A DNA stretch of 64,000 nt, taken from positions 372,001-436,000 of the forward strand of contig JADJEU010000002.1 of NCBI GenBank assembly GCA_016709005.1, given 5' to 3'. The notes under the pieces were generated by a model that was not told the DNA's origin, did not search any database, and saw only the letters and a program-made list of their open reading frames with translations. Positions 1-9,476 of the stretch are shown here, one piece after another. Position 1 is the first letter of the stretch; every line of letters starts with the position of its first letter. This DNA is from Crocinitomicaceae bacterium. Its GTDB lineage: Bacteria > Bacteroidota > Bacteroidia > Flavobacteriales_D > Crocinitomicaceae. The translations under genes and the position numbers were made by a program.

Positions 1-381
1 GAGTGCTTTGAAAACTATGTTTATCCTCCAACCGAAATGATTTATACGGCTACACTCACAGATGTAAATGGATGTATTGCATCTGACATTGTTCCGATTT
101 ATTACGATCCATTGATTTATGTTCCAAATGCTTTTACGCCAAACTCAGATCAGTGGAATCAGTATTTTCAGGCAGTCACTCATAACATCGCATCTTTTGA
201 AATGCTCATATTTAATCGCTGGGGGGAAATTGTGTATACCACTTCTACTGTAGATCATAACTGGGATGGAACTTACAATGGCTACAAAGTTCCCGACGAT
301 GTTTATGTTTGGCAAATTAAGTATGTTGACTTAAAAGGAAATGAAAATATCTTGCGCGGTCATGTTACTGTTTTGAAATAA
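1..381 (+). CDS. C-terminal part of a T9SS type B (gliding motility-associated) surface protein, 5' truncated by window edge
   Basis: The frame is open from base 1 (Glu-Cys-Phe-Glu...) and runs to a TAA at 379-381, so this is the tail of a longer gene starting outside the window. The last 90 or so residues are a typical CHU_C / T9SS type B sorting domain: VPNAFTPNSD, then FNRWGEIVY, WDGTYNG and a closing GHVTVLK strand. The family's role is to target a secreted protein through the type IX secretion system to the cell surface or medium. The upstream Cys-containing stretch (ATLTDVNGC) is typical of the Ig-like repeats that precede this domain. Nothing can be said about the function of the missing part. 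Confidence 0.9.
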   Translation, partial: ECFENYVYPPTEMIYTATLTDVNGCIASDIVPIYYDPLIYVPNAFTPNSDQWNQYFQAVTHNIASFEMLIFNRWGEIVYTTSTVDHNWDGTYNGYKVPDDVYVWQIKYVDLKGNENILRGHVTVLK

Positions 382-427
382 AATCACATTTTGCCTTTAC
401 GATTCTCACAACTAAAAATTTCTGAGT

Positions 428-826
428 ATGGATATTAGAAAATTATTTTCAAAACCGTCGGTTCTATTTTTTGCAATCGCAATTTCTTCGATTACCGCGC
501 AAGCTAAAAGCTACAGCTATATAGACGGCAATAACAATGACTATGAAATCACATCCGATAGTGTTTTCTATTCACCTGTCAAACCGGTTGAAAGTTCGTC
601 TGGAGAATATTCCGGCGGAAATCCAGCAAGAGTAAAAATCAGCAGTGAACAATTTCTGAAAATCGAACTGATTATCAAATCAATCTTAAAAGATAAAAGC
701 AATTTTATAAAAACAAGACTGATGGGTTGCGGCACGTTAATCGTTGGCAAAAAGATAACCTATATCAACAGTGCATCATTGCTGAAGGCCGAATTAGAAA
801 AAGAATTGAAATCTTATCTGAACTAA
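428..826 (+). CDS. small exported protein of unknown function (132 aa)
   Basis: This 132-residue protein starts 46 bases after the preceding stop. Its N-terminus looks like a Sec signal peptide: basic start MDIRK, a hydrophobic stretch around residues 11-22 and a plausible cleavage after AQA near residue 26. The mature part has a Ser/Gly-rich segment near residues 56-66, followed by a Lys-rich, probably helical C-terminal half with one cysteine. I do not recognise a family. The short gap to the truncated T9SS gene would allow co-transcription. It is judged a real gene from the signal peptide and from the lack of any better reading of this DNA on the other strand. Confidence 0.6.
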   Translation: MDIRKLFSKPSVLFFAIAISSITAQAKSYSYIDGNNNDYEITSDSVFYSPVKPVESSSGEYSGGNPARVKISSEQFLKIELIIKSILKDKSNFIKTRLMGCGTLIVGKKITYINSASLLKAELEKELKSYLN

Positions 827-843
827 TTCAGAAAATCTGGTCC

Positions 844-1383
844 TTATTTCTCATCCGTAAAACGAGGATCGGTTTCCATAACATGTCCGCATTGTTTGCA
901 TGTTCGCAGATCAACTGAATTATAAAATTCTCTGAAGCGTGGCTGAAAATCTTTCTCAACGTTTTCTAATTCAAAATACGTTTCGTGAAGTTTAGTATTA
1001 CACTTATCACAAAACCAAAGTAAGCCGTCTCTGAAATTAGTTCCTTTTCTGACGCATTCAATAACAAGGCCTACAGTGCCTGCTGGGCGTGATGGGTTAT
1101 GTGGTGTATTGGAAGGCAATAAAAACATATCGCCTTCTTTAATTTCAACTTTACGCGCTTTTCCGTCTTCCTGAATAGTCACCGAAATGTCACCTTCCAG
1201 CTGATAAAAAAGTTCTTCCGTTTCATTGTAATGATAATCTTTTCGTGCGTTTGGGCCACCTACAATCATCACAATATAATCACCTGATTCAGTATAAAGA
1301 TTTTTGTTTGAAACAGGTGGTTTAAGAAGATCTCGATTTTCTTTGATCCAGTTTTTGAGATTGAATGGAGCACGAATTGCCAT
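844..1383 (-). CDS. nbaC: 3-hydroxyanthranilate 3,4-dioxygenase
   Basis: This enzyme opens the ring of 3-hydroxyanthranilate to 2-amino-3-carboxymuconate semialdehyde, a step of tryptophan/kynurenine breakdown and of quinolinate supply for NAD. The 179-residue length is normal for the bacterial single-cupin type. The iron ligands are visible as H51, E57 and H95, within HYNETEE and PSNTPHNP. The C-terminal rubredoxin-like metal site is complete: C125/C128 (WFCDKC) and C162/C165 (CKQC). No other kynurenine-pathway gene lies next to it, and the cyclase-family gene at 58937 is far away. The gene is separated from the upstream T9SS gene by a strong terminator, so it probably has its own promoter; only a weak box (TATCTTTC) is seen near 1395. 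Confidence 0.95.
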   Translation of the reverse strand: MAIRAPFNLKNWIKENRDLLKPPVSNKNLYTESGDYIVMIVGGPNARKDYHYNETEELFYQLEGDISVTIQEDGKARKVEIKEGDMFLLPSNTPHNPSRPAGTVGLVIECVRKGTNFRDGLLWFCDKCNTKLHETYFELENVEKDFQPRFREFYNSVDLRTCKQCGHVMETDPRFTDEK

Positions 1384-1407
1384 AGAAATTAATTTGATGG
1401 AAAGATA

Positions 1408-1448
1408 TAAAAAAAAACGTCCCAGCCTGCCTAAGCAAACTGGGACGT
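1408..1448 (-). terminator. rho-independent terminator after the 1104-aa T9SS gene
   Basis: A perfect 9-bp inverted repeat (acgtcccag at 1417-1425, ctgggacgt at 1440-1448) with a 14-base loop is followed, read on the minus strand, by a run of T (A on the plus strand, 1409-1417). It lies 20 bases past the stop of the minus-strand gene ending at 1468. Confidence 0.85.
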
Positions 1449-1467
1449 AAGTTTTAAAAGATTGTAA

Positions 1468-4400
1468 TTAGTGTTTTACAACGCGTACTTCTTGAACAGA
1501 AGCTTCAGTTGTAATACGCACGATATACAGTCCTCTTTGAACATTGTTCATGTCTAAAGCATAGTTACCATAAACACCGTTCACTTGAACAGCGCTGACT
1601 ACTTTACCTTGAACATCCAACACTTCAATTACACCTGTTTCGATTGATAGATTTTGAATTGTCAATACATCTGTAACCGGGTTAGGGTAAACAGAAATAC
1701 GTACTGTTTCATTTCCATCAACCCCTAAACAGCTGATCAATGTTACTGTTACAACTGATGTATCATTTGGACAGAATCCATTTGAAACCACGTATTCGAA
1801 ATCATAAGATCCAGCAAGAGTTGTCTCAGAAGGAGTCCAAAGACTTCCATCCAAATCACCTTCACCAGAAACATTTGTCCATGATCCACCAAGATCAATT
1901 GATCCAGACAATCCATCAGTCAAGTTGATTGATGACCAGTTTGTACAGTTGTCATCAATTGTACCATCGCTACCAGCTGAAGAAGCAGGATATAATGTAA
2001 TAGTAGCAATCGTAGTATCTGTTGTACACGCAGTAGTTACGATATATTCAAAATCGTATGTTCCATCAGGCAATAAACCTAAGTTCAAATCAGAACCTGA
2101 AATAGCACCTTGGTTTGGTAAAAACTCCCAGGCACCATTAGTTTCACCTTGAGTAATAACTGTATTCAAATCAAGGGTATTATCTACACGGCAAGCGTCA
2201 GTTGTACCATCTGTTCCAGCATCTGGAATACAAATATCAATACATACTTGATCAATCAACATATAATATCCATCTAAACCACCAGTTGGCATGTGGAACG
2301 CAATATAACAATCTCCACCATAAGCGCTCAAATCAATTGTTTGGTTAGTATAAGTTGCGCTCGAGGCCGTTGTCAAAGGAAGTATTACATCCACAAAATC
2401 TGCAGGAGTCTTACCACCGTTTGTAGAAATTCGTACTTCAAAATTATTTGGCTCTCCAACAGTATATGATCTGTAATAGAAACTCATAATTTCATTGTTT
2501 GTCAATGTCATTAATGGTGTAATTAACCAATCATCATTATTACCTCCGTTAAAGTCAGTATAAATTTGAGCACCTTGGTCACCAGTATAAGGTACTAATG
2601 TTCCATTCATAGTCCAAGCGTCTCCATCAGCATTTGTGTTCAAAACTGTCCAACAAGCTTCTGTTGGCGAATCTGAATTAAATGACTCACAAAATCCTTG
2701 AGCAACAATTGGATCACAAAGTGTAGTTTGAGATACAGAAACCCATGTACCAGCAGTTGTCGAACCACCACAGTTTGCAGCTACGTAGAAATCATAATCT
2801 GTAAATCCATCCAATCCACTTGCAATATGTGTAGGGCTTGAAACGATTGCAGAACCAACTTCAGTTCCTGTTCCAGGAGTGAAACCAGCTAATCCCCATT
2901 CTACATACCACTGCGTTTCTGAACCATTACCAGTCCATGAAAAATCAACCATGTCATAATTAAAATCATTTACCGTTACGCCACTTGGGGCAAGAGCGTC
3001 ACCAACGGTTAACAAATAAACACCACTTTCCAATAGGAAAAAATCTTGTACAATAACATCATGATCACCAACAGTTAAGTCAGTCGGAATAGCACCGAAC
3101 GCACCGCCATCAACAGAATACAAGAATGGTCCAGTACCGCAAGTCACTGTGCCAAGCGTGAATGTACCGTCGTTTCCATTATTACAAGTCACCGGAACCG
3201 CAGTCAGAGCTACGTTAACAGCAGCAACAGTAACTACTATTTCTGTAGCATTGCTGTAGCAACCATTCAAATAAGACATTGCATAAAAGAAGTATTCACC
3301 CTCAGTTGATGTATTTGGAAGTACGGAAGTACCAACTGTTTCAAGCGGAGACCCGTTCGCAACGAATGTTCCACCTGAAGCCGCATCAAACCACTCAACT
3401 GAATATGTCCCTAATGGAACCGTATATGGCAGAGTATTTGCAAGGGAGTTTCCACTAGCAACTAGTGCCAAAGATTGATTTAATATAGTAAACGAACACT
3501 CACTAACAAATGACCCTATTGCATTGAATTGTGTTGTAACAACAGATCCATCTGTCACAGGGAAGGTCAATTGACCTGATGTCCCCGAAGCTAGTGTAAC
3601 ACCTGTTAAAACAGCAACGCCATCTACGTACACATTGATTGTATTTCCACTCCAACCATCTCCCCAACTATCTATCATATTAAGCGTGTAGGTATAACTA
3701 ATAGCACCACCGATTGGGCTTGCGTTAACTACAACTGAAGAACCGCTAACACAGCTAAAGGCTAATGGAGTTGTAGTTGTAGGAGCTTGCGGAATAATAG
3801 TACTTACAGTAACGGCAACTCCTGAAGCAACAGACCAACATGAGCTAGCAATGTCAAATGCGCGAACATAATATGTACCTGATGCAGTTACAGGGTAATC
3901 AGTTGTAGCATTGTCGGTTTGAAGGATACCAAATTGATCAGTTCCTTGCCAGTAATATTCTACACCAAACGGAGCAGCAGCTACCGAAATTGTAGTTCCA
4001 TCACTTACGCAGGCAGGATTCATTGCTGCAACAGGAGCAGGAGGCGCAGCAGCAGTTGGGAAATCAGACACAACTATTGAAGATGAGTTTACTGACCATA
4101 CTCCAGCCACTGTGTGCAAAGCACGCAAATAATACGTACCGTTAGCAAAAATTTGATAAGGACCAGCATACAAATTTGCAGTGCTAGTGCCTGCTGCAGA
4201 AGATTGCCAATACCATTCCACGTCTGTAGCAGGTGTTCCAACTACATCAATAGTCGTTCCAACCGCACAATCCGGTGTTCCGGGAGCCTGGGTAGGCGTT
4301 GGCGGTGTAGCAATGTTTGGCGTGCCATTCAATGTGAATGTACCAGGACATGGACTATTTGGCGCTGGATAAGTATCAAACATGATATAGTAAGTAACAC

Positions 4401-4782
4401 CTGCCGTTAATGTTCCAGGAACCACAAGTGTTTTATACGAAGTGCTGCTTGTAATATTTGCAACACAAGTTCCACCAGAAGTTGGACAACCAGCATAAAT
4501 GAATATACCCGTCCAAGTAACGCCATTATAGGCTATTGTGACGCCTGTATAATCAACTAGAGGAGTCCAAGCATAAAGCGCCTCTTGTCCACCGACATAC
4601 GAATTGCTCCCGCAAACCGTGACGTTGCCAGAGTTCACATCCTTTCCCGCACCACAAGTTAGCGCTTGCACATACGGCATAGTGGGTGCCCCAGGTATTA
4701 CCGAAGCACTACCACACACTGTCGAGAAGCCCGACTGAGCAATAATGATAAGCCCTACCGTAAATAGTAAGAATTTTTTCAT
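1468..4782 (-). CDS. large secreted modular protein with fibronectin III, choice-of-anchor J and T9SS type A sorting domain
   Basis: This 1104-residue protein has a signal peptide (MKKFLLFTVGLIIIAQSGFS). An N-terminal domain to about residue 150 follows (LTAGVTYYIMFDTY, typical of PPC-like domains), then repeated Ig-like segments. A fibronectin III-like domain spans about 597-690. A MAM-like/cleaved-adhesin (choice-of-anchor J) domain spans about 697-855 (DDWLITPLMTLTN). Two further DGT-type repeats carry paired Cys. From about 1027 there is a type A sorting domain (VYPNPVTDVLTIQ, ending RVVKH). The expected role is a cell-surface or released adhesin-like protein exported through Sec and then the T9SS; the ligand is unknown. 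It is monocistronic, with a promoter box at 4808 and a terminator at 1408. Confidence 0.9.
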   Translation of the reverse strand: MKKFLLFTVGLIIIAQSGFSTVCGSASVIPGAPTMPYVQALTCGAGKDVNSGNVTVCGSNSYVGGQEALYAWTPLVDYTGVTIAYNGVTWTGIFIYAGCPTSGGTCVANITSSTSYKTLVVPGTLTAGVTYYIMFDTYPAPNSPCPGTFTLNGTPNIATPPTPTQAPGTPDCAVGTTIDVVGTPATDVEWYWQSSAAGTSTANLYAGPYQIFANGTYYLRALHTVAGVWSVNSSSIVVSDFPTAAAPPAPVAAMNPACVSDGTTISVAAAPFGVEYYWQGTDQFGILQTDNATTDYPVTASGTYYVRAFDIASSCWSVASGVAVTVSTIIPQAPTTTTPLAFSCVSGSSVVVNASPIGGAISYTYTLNMIDSWGDGWSGNTINVYVDGVAVLTGVTLASGTSGQLTFPVTDGSVVTTQFNAIGSFVSECSFTILNQSLALVASGNSLANTLPYTVPLGTYSVEWFDAASGGTFVANGSPLETVGTSVLPNTSTEGEYFFYAMSYLNGCYSNATEIVVTVAAVNVALTAVPVTCNNGNDGTFTLGTVTCGTGPFLYSVDGGAFGAIPTDLTVGDHDVIVQDFFLLESGVYLLTVGDALAPSGVTVNDFNYDMVDFSWTGNGSETQWYVEWGLAGFTPGTGTEVGSAIVSSPTHIASGLDGFTDYDFYVAANCGGSTTAGTWVSVSQTTLCDPIVAQGFCESFNSDSPTEACWTVLNTNADGDAWTMNGTLVPYTGDQGAQIYTDFNGGNNDDWLITPLMTLTNNEIMSFYYRSYTVGEPNNFEVRISTNGGKTPADFVDVILPLTTASSATYTNQTIDLSAYGGDCYIAFHMPTGGLDGYYMLIDQVCIDICIPDAGTDGTTDACRVDNTLDLNTVITQGETNGAWEFLPNQGAISGSDLNLGLLPDGTYDFEYIVTTACTTDTTIATITLYPASSAGSDGTIDDNCTNWSSINLTDGLSGSIDLGGSWTNVSGEGDLDGSLWTPSETTLAGSYDFEYVVSNGFCPNDTSVVTVTLISCLGVDGNETVRISVYPNPVTDVLTIQNLSIETGVIEVLDVQGKVVSAVQVNGVYGNYALDMNNVQRGLYIVRITTEASVQEVRVVKH

Positions 4783-4807
4783 AATAAATTAAAGTTTAAG
4801 TTCAGCG

Positions 4808-4815
4808 CAAAGTTA
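4808..4815 (-). promoter_or_regulatory. Bacteroidetes-type -7 box for the 1104-aa T9SS gene
   Basis: The minus strand reads TAACTTTG, matching TAnnTTTG, 25 bases before the start codon at 4782. No clear -33 TTTG is seen at the usual distance. Confidence 0.5.
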
Positions 4816-5235
4816 AGCACCTTCATACAGCCCTTGTTCATTTTGTTTATAAAATTATGGGGCAAATCCAAGAGTGATTCCAATATTCAGTTCGATTTAG
4901 ATAAGAATTAATTGTTAGATTTTAAACACAGAATTCTGCTTGCAAACAAAACAAAAACAAAGTATCCGTTTAAAAATTTAACATTTTCTTAAGATCGGTG
5001 CTCACTTAGGGAAAATTCCATTGACCCGAATGATGTTATTTTCTTATTGAAAACTTACTATCTCGTTCATTTAAAAACATAATAGCAATCCAATAATATT
5101 TAATTGGGTTGTCCTCAAAAACTTAGGAAAATTAATAACAAAATGGTCAGAAGCATTCACCTCGCGAAATTTGGCCCCAATGGAAATGTCAAAATCAGGC
5201 TTATCGACAAAATATCTTGAACACAGGAGGCTTGG
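4816..5235. other. 420-bp AT-rich intergenic stretch without a supported gene
   Basis: This lies between the promoter of the 1104-residue T9SS gene and the end of the FG-GAP lipoprotein gene. It is AT-rich, with no terminator-grade hairpin, tRNA or repeat that I can see. The only open frame of note is a 25-codon plus-strand ORF at 5143-5220 (MVRSIHLAKFGPNGNVKIR...), which lacks a recognisable start signal and is not called as a gene. The interval may hold 5' regulatory sequence for the gene to its left, or decayed coding sequence. Confidence 0.5.
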
Positions 5236-8200
5236 TTACTTATAAACGATTACTTGCTGATTGTTTGATCCAATAACCAGCAAGTTATTCAACCAAATAA
5301 TATCCTTTACATCTCCATTTGCAAAAAAACCGGACACACTTGGAGCCAGTTGAGTGAAGTTGCCTTTTCCATCGCCTAATAACACTACTCCCCTTCCACC
5401 ATCGTAGCGGATTGTTTCCACTTCTGCTCCAAAATTATTTCCAGCTCCTACAATATCCATGTGTCCGTCCTGATTAAAATCTGAGACAACGGTTTTATTG
5501 AGTGGACCAAATTGAGCATAAACGGGAAGAGGTGTTAGCGTAAACGAATTTCCATTACTTAAAAGTATACAAGATCTAAATTCATAAGCTGAATAATGAA
5601 GAGCCGTTTTCAATTTATCTTCTCCATATATTTTTTTCAAATCTGCAGTTGCAAAATCAGAATAGGTTGGGAATTTTTGTTGAATAAAAGGCATTTGTTC
5701 ACTTGAACATTGTCTACCACGAACTGGATAACAAACACCATCCTGATATTTTCCAAGTACAATATCATAGGTTTTATTTTCATCAAAATCTGCGCAATAA
5801 ATTTCTAAAGGATGATCAACTGTTGGGTGAAATTTATTGTTCTCTCCAACATTTCCAACCACATAATCATTTTTTCCATCACCATTAAAATCACCCACTG
5901 AAATTGAGTTCCACCAACCATTGGTTTGTGCCATTCCCATCTTTGAAGTAGCGTTTACAAATTGACCGTTTGCATTTTCAAAAAATGAAATTGGCATCCA
6001 TTCACCTACACACAACAAATCTAAATCACCATCTTTATCGTAGTCATCAAAAAGAGATTCTGTGATCATTCCCGGACTCATTAAGTCAGGTGAATTTTCT
6101 GTGACTTCTTTAAAAATTCCAGCATTATTCTGAAGCAAAAAACTTCTTGGTGCAAAAGGATATACACCTGGAACTTGTCTTCCCCCAACAAATAAATCAA
6201 GATCACCATCCTTGTCATAATCACCAGAACACAAGCGCTGTCCTGACGACTCCATTTTTGGTAATCGAGCTACAGTTTCATTTGTGAAATTTCCTTTCCC
6301 ATCATTGATGTAAAGTTGATCTTGCATCAAGGGCGAATTAAAAGCATATTCATTTGAACCACTCACAACATATAAATCCTGATCACCATCTGAATCTGCA
6401 TCAAAAAATAACGAGCCTAATTCTTCACGCGCAATTTCTTTTTTCCAAGGCCCTGATTTTTCAGTGAAATTTCCAGAAGAATTTTGAATGTATAAAGATC
6501 CTGTTGAACCAATAGAACCAGATATATAAAGATCTTGTATTCCATCTCCGTCAGCATCACCTTTTGACATAAAGGGCCCAAGTTGCGACATTTTATTTGG
6601 CAACAAAATCTCACGTTTAAAATCATCAAAAATCATTTCACGATGAACATGTTTTAAAGGAGAATTTTTTATCAATTCAAAAATTGGTTTTTCAATTTCT
6701 TTCACTTTTGGCTGATACGATTTTGCATGTGCATATTTTATTTCAATCAACTGATTTGTTTTTACATTTTCCAATTCAACAGATTTTTTATCCGGCCAAA
6801 TTACCTCAACCTTGTCAACAGAATTAACTATTCCCAAACCAAAGTGAACAATGGGCTCAACACTGGATTGATAACCACGTTCAATTTGAAACTCGCGGTA
6901 TTGAATTTGCTCACCCATTGTCAGTTTAATTTTCACACCAAGTCCCATTTTGTTGTTTTCCGCGCCTGAAATTTTTAATCGTAAATATTGATTTGGTGAT
7001 TTCAGATCATTGCGTATGACAGAAGAAACTTCATCCATATTGTTAACTGCCAAATCTAAATCACCATCATTGTCAAAATCTGCAAAAGCAACACCGTTTG
7101 AGTTTACAGGTTGATTCAAATTCCATTGATCTGTCACTTTTTCAAATTTTAAATCACCCACATTTTTGAACATGTAATTTTGAATTTTTGTTGCGGGCAA
7201 TAATTCAAGTGCTGCTTTAAAATCTGTTTTCTGTGTTTGATTTTGTTTAATTTGATTGGTTGCATCTACATCACGTGCATCACGTTTGTAACCATTGGTG
7301 ATAAACAAATCCAGCAAACCATCGTTGTCAAAATCAGCAAACAAAGGCGCCCAACTCCAATCTGTTTTTGAGATACCGGCGAGTTGACCAATTTCTGAAA
7401 AAGTTCCGTTTCCATTATTTAATTGAAGCGCATTAAACATGTATTGATAATGAAAACCACTTTGAACAGATGCCCAAAATTTTTTAATATTCATTCCGCC
7501 CATATTTTTTTTAGAGCGCGCATGATCTTCACTCACCATGTCTAGCGTAATAATGTCTGGCAGCTCATCGTTATTAAAATCTGCAATGTCATTTCCCATC
7601 GAGTAATTTGAAATATGCTGCGTGCGTTGCCAGATTTCATTTTTAAATGTTCCATCTCCTTGATTCATATACATAAAATCAGGCGCAGAATAATCGTTGG
7701 AAACATAGATATCCTGATAGCCATCATTGTTCAAATCTGAGATTGCTAAGCCTAATCCAAATGCGTAATTGTAAATGCCCGCTTGTTTTGTAACATCTGT
7801 AAATTTTCCATTGTCGTTGCGCAGCAGTACATCCGTAAATTCATCAAAAGCATTTCGCATATCTTGAACACTTGCCGGGCGTGTCGTTGAACTCACATTG
7901 ATTTGGTTGTATAAATGATTCATGACATATAAATCCAAATCTCCATCATTGTCATAATCGAAAAAGGCAGATTGCGTTGTATTCTTTTTTACATCAACTC
8001 CGTATTCAGCTCCTTGTTCTGTAAAAGTTAAATCACCATTATTAATATAAAGAAGATTAGCCAGTAGATTTTTGTCAGCCGGTAAACCTGAACGCGAAAC
8101 ATAAATATCTAAAAACCCATCATTATTGATATCCACCATGACCACGCCGGTACGCCATCCTTCATTGGCTTTTGGACCTATTGCTTTTTCTGTGATATCT

Positions 8201-8523
8201 TCAAATTTCATATTGCCTTTGTTGAGATAAAGCTTATCTGAAACTTGATTTCCGGTGTAGTAAAGATCAGTTAATCCATCATTGTTAATATCACCTGCAG
8301 CAACACCGCCACCATTATAAATGTATTCGTAATTAAAGAGATTAAATGAATCCGTTTCTGTAATCGCATTTGTAAAATGAATACCTGATTCTTCAGCTGT
8401 CAATGTATTAAATGACATGGAGTGTGCTGTTGAATCTTTTACTTGATCAGCATCAGAATTTCCACCTGAGCAACCACAAACAATAAAAGTCAATAGCAGC
8501 GAATAAAGAAATTTGGTAATCAT
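5236..8523 (-). CDS. FG-GAP/VCBS repeat lipoprotein with ASPIC/UnbV domain
   Basis: This 1095-residue protein begins with a lipoprotein signal (hydrophobic stretch, then IVCGCSGG, lipidated Cys at 16 or 18). It should therefore be anchored in the outer membrane or at the surface. It carries about a dozen Ca-binding FG-GAP/VCBS signatures of the form DxNxDGxxD (for example DINNDGLTD, DYDNDGDLD, DFNGDGKND), in two groups. The groups are separated at about residues 510-597 by an ASPIC/UnbV domain (NQYLRLKISGAENN, VEVIWPDKKS). Such repeats fold into integrin-like beta-propellers. In Bacteroidetes, proteins of this layout often sit near polymer-uptake or adhesion genes, but no SusC/SusD pair is next to this one. 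Function beyond surface binding is not known. Confidence 0.9.
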   Translation of the reverse strand: MITKFLYSLLLTFIVCGCSGGNSDADQVKDSTAHSMSFNTLTAEESGIHFTNAITETDSFNLFNYEYIYNGGGVAAGDINNDGLTDLYYTGNQVSDKLYLNKGNMKFEDITEKAIGPKANEGWRTGVVMVDINNDGFLDIYVSRSGLPADKNLLANLLYINNGDLTFTEQGAEYGVDVKKNTTQSAFFDYDNDGDLDLYVMNHLYNQINVSSTTRPASVQDMRNAFDEFTDVLLRNDNGKFTDVTKQAGIYNYAFGLGLAISDLNNDGYQDIYVSNDYSAPDFMYMNQGDGTFKNEIWQRTQHISNYSMGNDIADFNNDELPDIITLDMVSEDHARSKKNMGGMNIKKFWASVQSGFHYQYMFNALQLNNGNGTFSEIGQLAGISKTDWSWAPLFADFDNDGLLDLFITNGYKRDARDVDATNQIKQNQTQKTDFKAALELLPATKIQNYMFKNVGDLKFEKVTDQWNLNQPVNSNGVAFADFDNDGDLDLAVNNMDEVSSVIRNDLKSPNQYLRLKISGAENNKMGLGVKIKLTMGEQIQYREFQIERGYQSSVEPIVHFGLGIVNSVDKVEVIWPDKKSVELENVKTNQLIEIKYAHAKSYQPKVKEIEKPIFELIKNSPLKHVHREMIFDDFKREILLPNKMSQLGPFMSKGDADGDGIQDLYISGSIGSTGSLYIQNSSGNFTEKSGPWKKEIAREELGSLFFDADSDGDQDLYVVSGSNEYAFNSPLMQDQLYINDGKGNFTNETVARLPKMESSGQRLCSGDYDKDGDLDLFVGGRQVPGVYPFAPRSFLLQNNAGIFKEVTENSPDLMSPGMITESLFDDYDKDGDLDLLCVGEWMPISFFENANGQFVNATSKMGMAQTNGWWNSISVGDFNGDGKNDYVVGNVGENNKFHPTVDHPLEIYCADFDENKTYDIVLGKYQDGVCYPVRGRQCSSEQMPFIQQKFPTYSDFATADLKKIYGEDKLKTALHYSAYEFRSCILLSNGNSFTLTPLPVYAQFGPLNKTVVSDFNQDGHMDIVGAGNNFGAEVETIRYDGGRGVVLLGDGKGNFTQLAPSVSGFFANGDVKDIIWLNNLLVIGSNNQQVIVYK

Positions 8524-8663
8524 ACAAAAGCAGTTTGAGTAAACTTACGACTTTTTCAGATGTGAAATTCAAGTCTGATAAAACGAGTCGTAAGTTCTGG
8601 TCGCGAAGGCCCGAAGGCTCAAAGTTTCACAAAGAAAATTCGGATTCACTTAACAATTGTTCT

Positions 8664-8671
8664 TACTTTTG
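8664..8671 (+). promoter_or_regulatory. -7 box (TACTTTTG) for the SDR gene
   Basis: The sequence matches TAnnTTTG and ends 16 bases before the start codon at 8688. It lies in the 164-bp divergent region between the FG-GAP lipoprotein and the SDR gene. Confidence 0.5.
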
Positions 8672-8687
8672 AGGAAATAAAATTGAT

Positions 8688-9473
8688 ATGAATTTAGATC
8701 TTCAAAATAAAACGGCATTGGTTTGCGGAAGCACGCAAGGAATTGGAAAAGCTGCGGCATTGGAACTTGCAAAGCTGGGTGCCAACATTATTCTGCTTGC
8801 GCGTGATGAAGTGAAATTGAAATCAACTTTATCAGAATTGGATTCCAGCAAAGGACAAAAACATACTTACCTGTCAGCAGATTTTGGACAGACTGCAGAA
8901 CTTGAAAAAAAATTGGCTGAATTTTTAAAAGATAAATCCGTAGAAATTTTAGTTAACAATACAGGTGGTCCCGCTGCCGGACCTGTCAACACAGCTTCTT
9001 TGGAAGAGTTTAGAGTTGCATTCAACATGCACCTAATCTGCAATCACATTTTGGTTACCGCAGTAAAAGATAAAATGATTGCCGCAAAATATGGGCGCAT
9101 TATCAATGTAATTTCAACATCCGTAAAACAACCTTTACCAAACTTAGGTGTTTCAAATACCATTCGTGGAGCGGTTGCAAACTGGAGTAAAACATTAGCC
9201 AGCGAGTTGGGCCAATTCAACATCACCGTGAACAACGTTCTACCTGGTGCAACAAATACGGTGAGATTAAAATCTATCATTGAAAATAAAGCTGCAAAAA
9301 CAGGTGAAAAATACGATGACATTTTAAAGCACATGGCAGATGAATCACCGATGAAACGTGTTGCCGAACCTGAAGAAGTTGCAAATGTTATTGCCTTTTT
9401 AGCATCACCCGCTGCAAGTTATGTGAATGGAATTAATGTTCCGGTTGACGGAGGGAGAACTAAAAGTCTTTAG
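8688..9473 (+). CDS. SDR-family oxidoreductase with a non-canonical catalytic site
   Basis: This 261-residue Rossmann protein should use NAD(P). The cofactor loop is clear (G14-S-T-Q-G18-I-G20), as are LVNNTGGP near residue 97 and the closing VNGINVPVDGG found in ketoacyl-reductase-like SDRs. The usual YxxxK after the catalytic Ser is not present. Instead, after ISTSVKQPLPNLGV the sequence reads SNTIRGAV, so Tyr is replaced by Ser/Asn and Lys by Arg. A subgroup of SDRs resembling 3-oxoacyl-ACP reductases is known with this change, and its substrates are poorly defined. The gene is monocistronic and ends three bases before the convergent hydrolase gene. Confidence 0.85.
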   Translation: MNLDLQNKTALVCGSTQGIGKAAALELAKLGANIILLARDEVKLKSTLSELDSSKGQKHTYLSADFGQTAELEKKLAEFLKDKSVEILVNNTGGPAAGPVNTASLEEFRVAFNMHLICNHILVTAVKDKMIAAKYGRIINVISTSVKQPLPNLGVSNTIRGAVANWSKTLASELGQFNITVNNVLPGATNTVRLKSIIENKAAKTGEKYDDILKHMADESPMKRVAEPEEVANVIAFLASPAASYVNGINVPVDGGRTKSL

Positions 9474-9476
9474 TCA

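Noticed and set aside
4114..4410. 98-codon plus-strand frame within the large T9SS gene
   Set aside because: Antisense to a repetitive Thr/Ala-rich coding region; Cys/Arg-rich, non-protein-like composition.
8590..8630. Short repeated gaaggc units before the SDR gene
   Set aside because: Two imperfect copies of about 7 bases; within chance.
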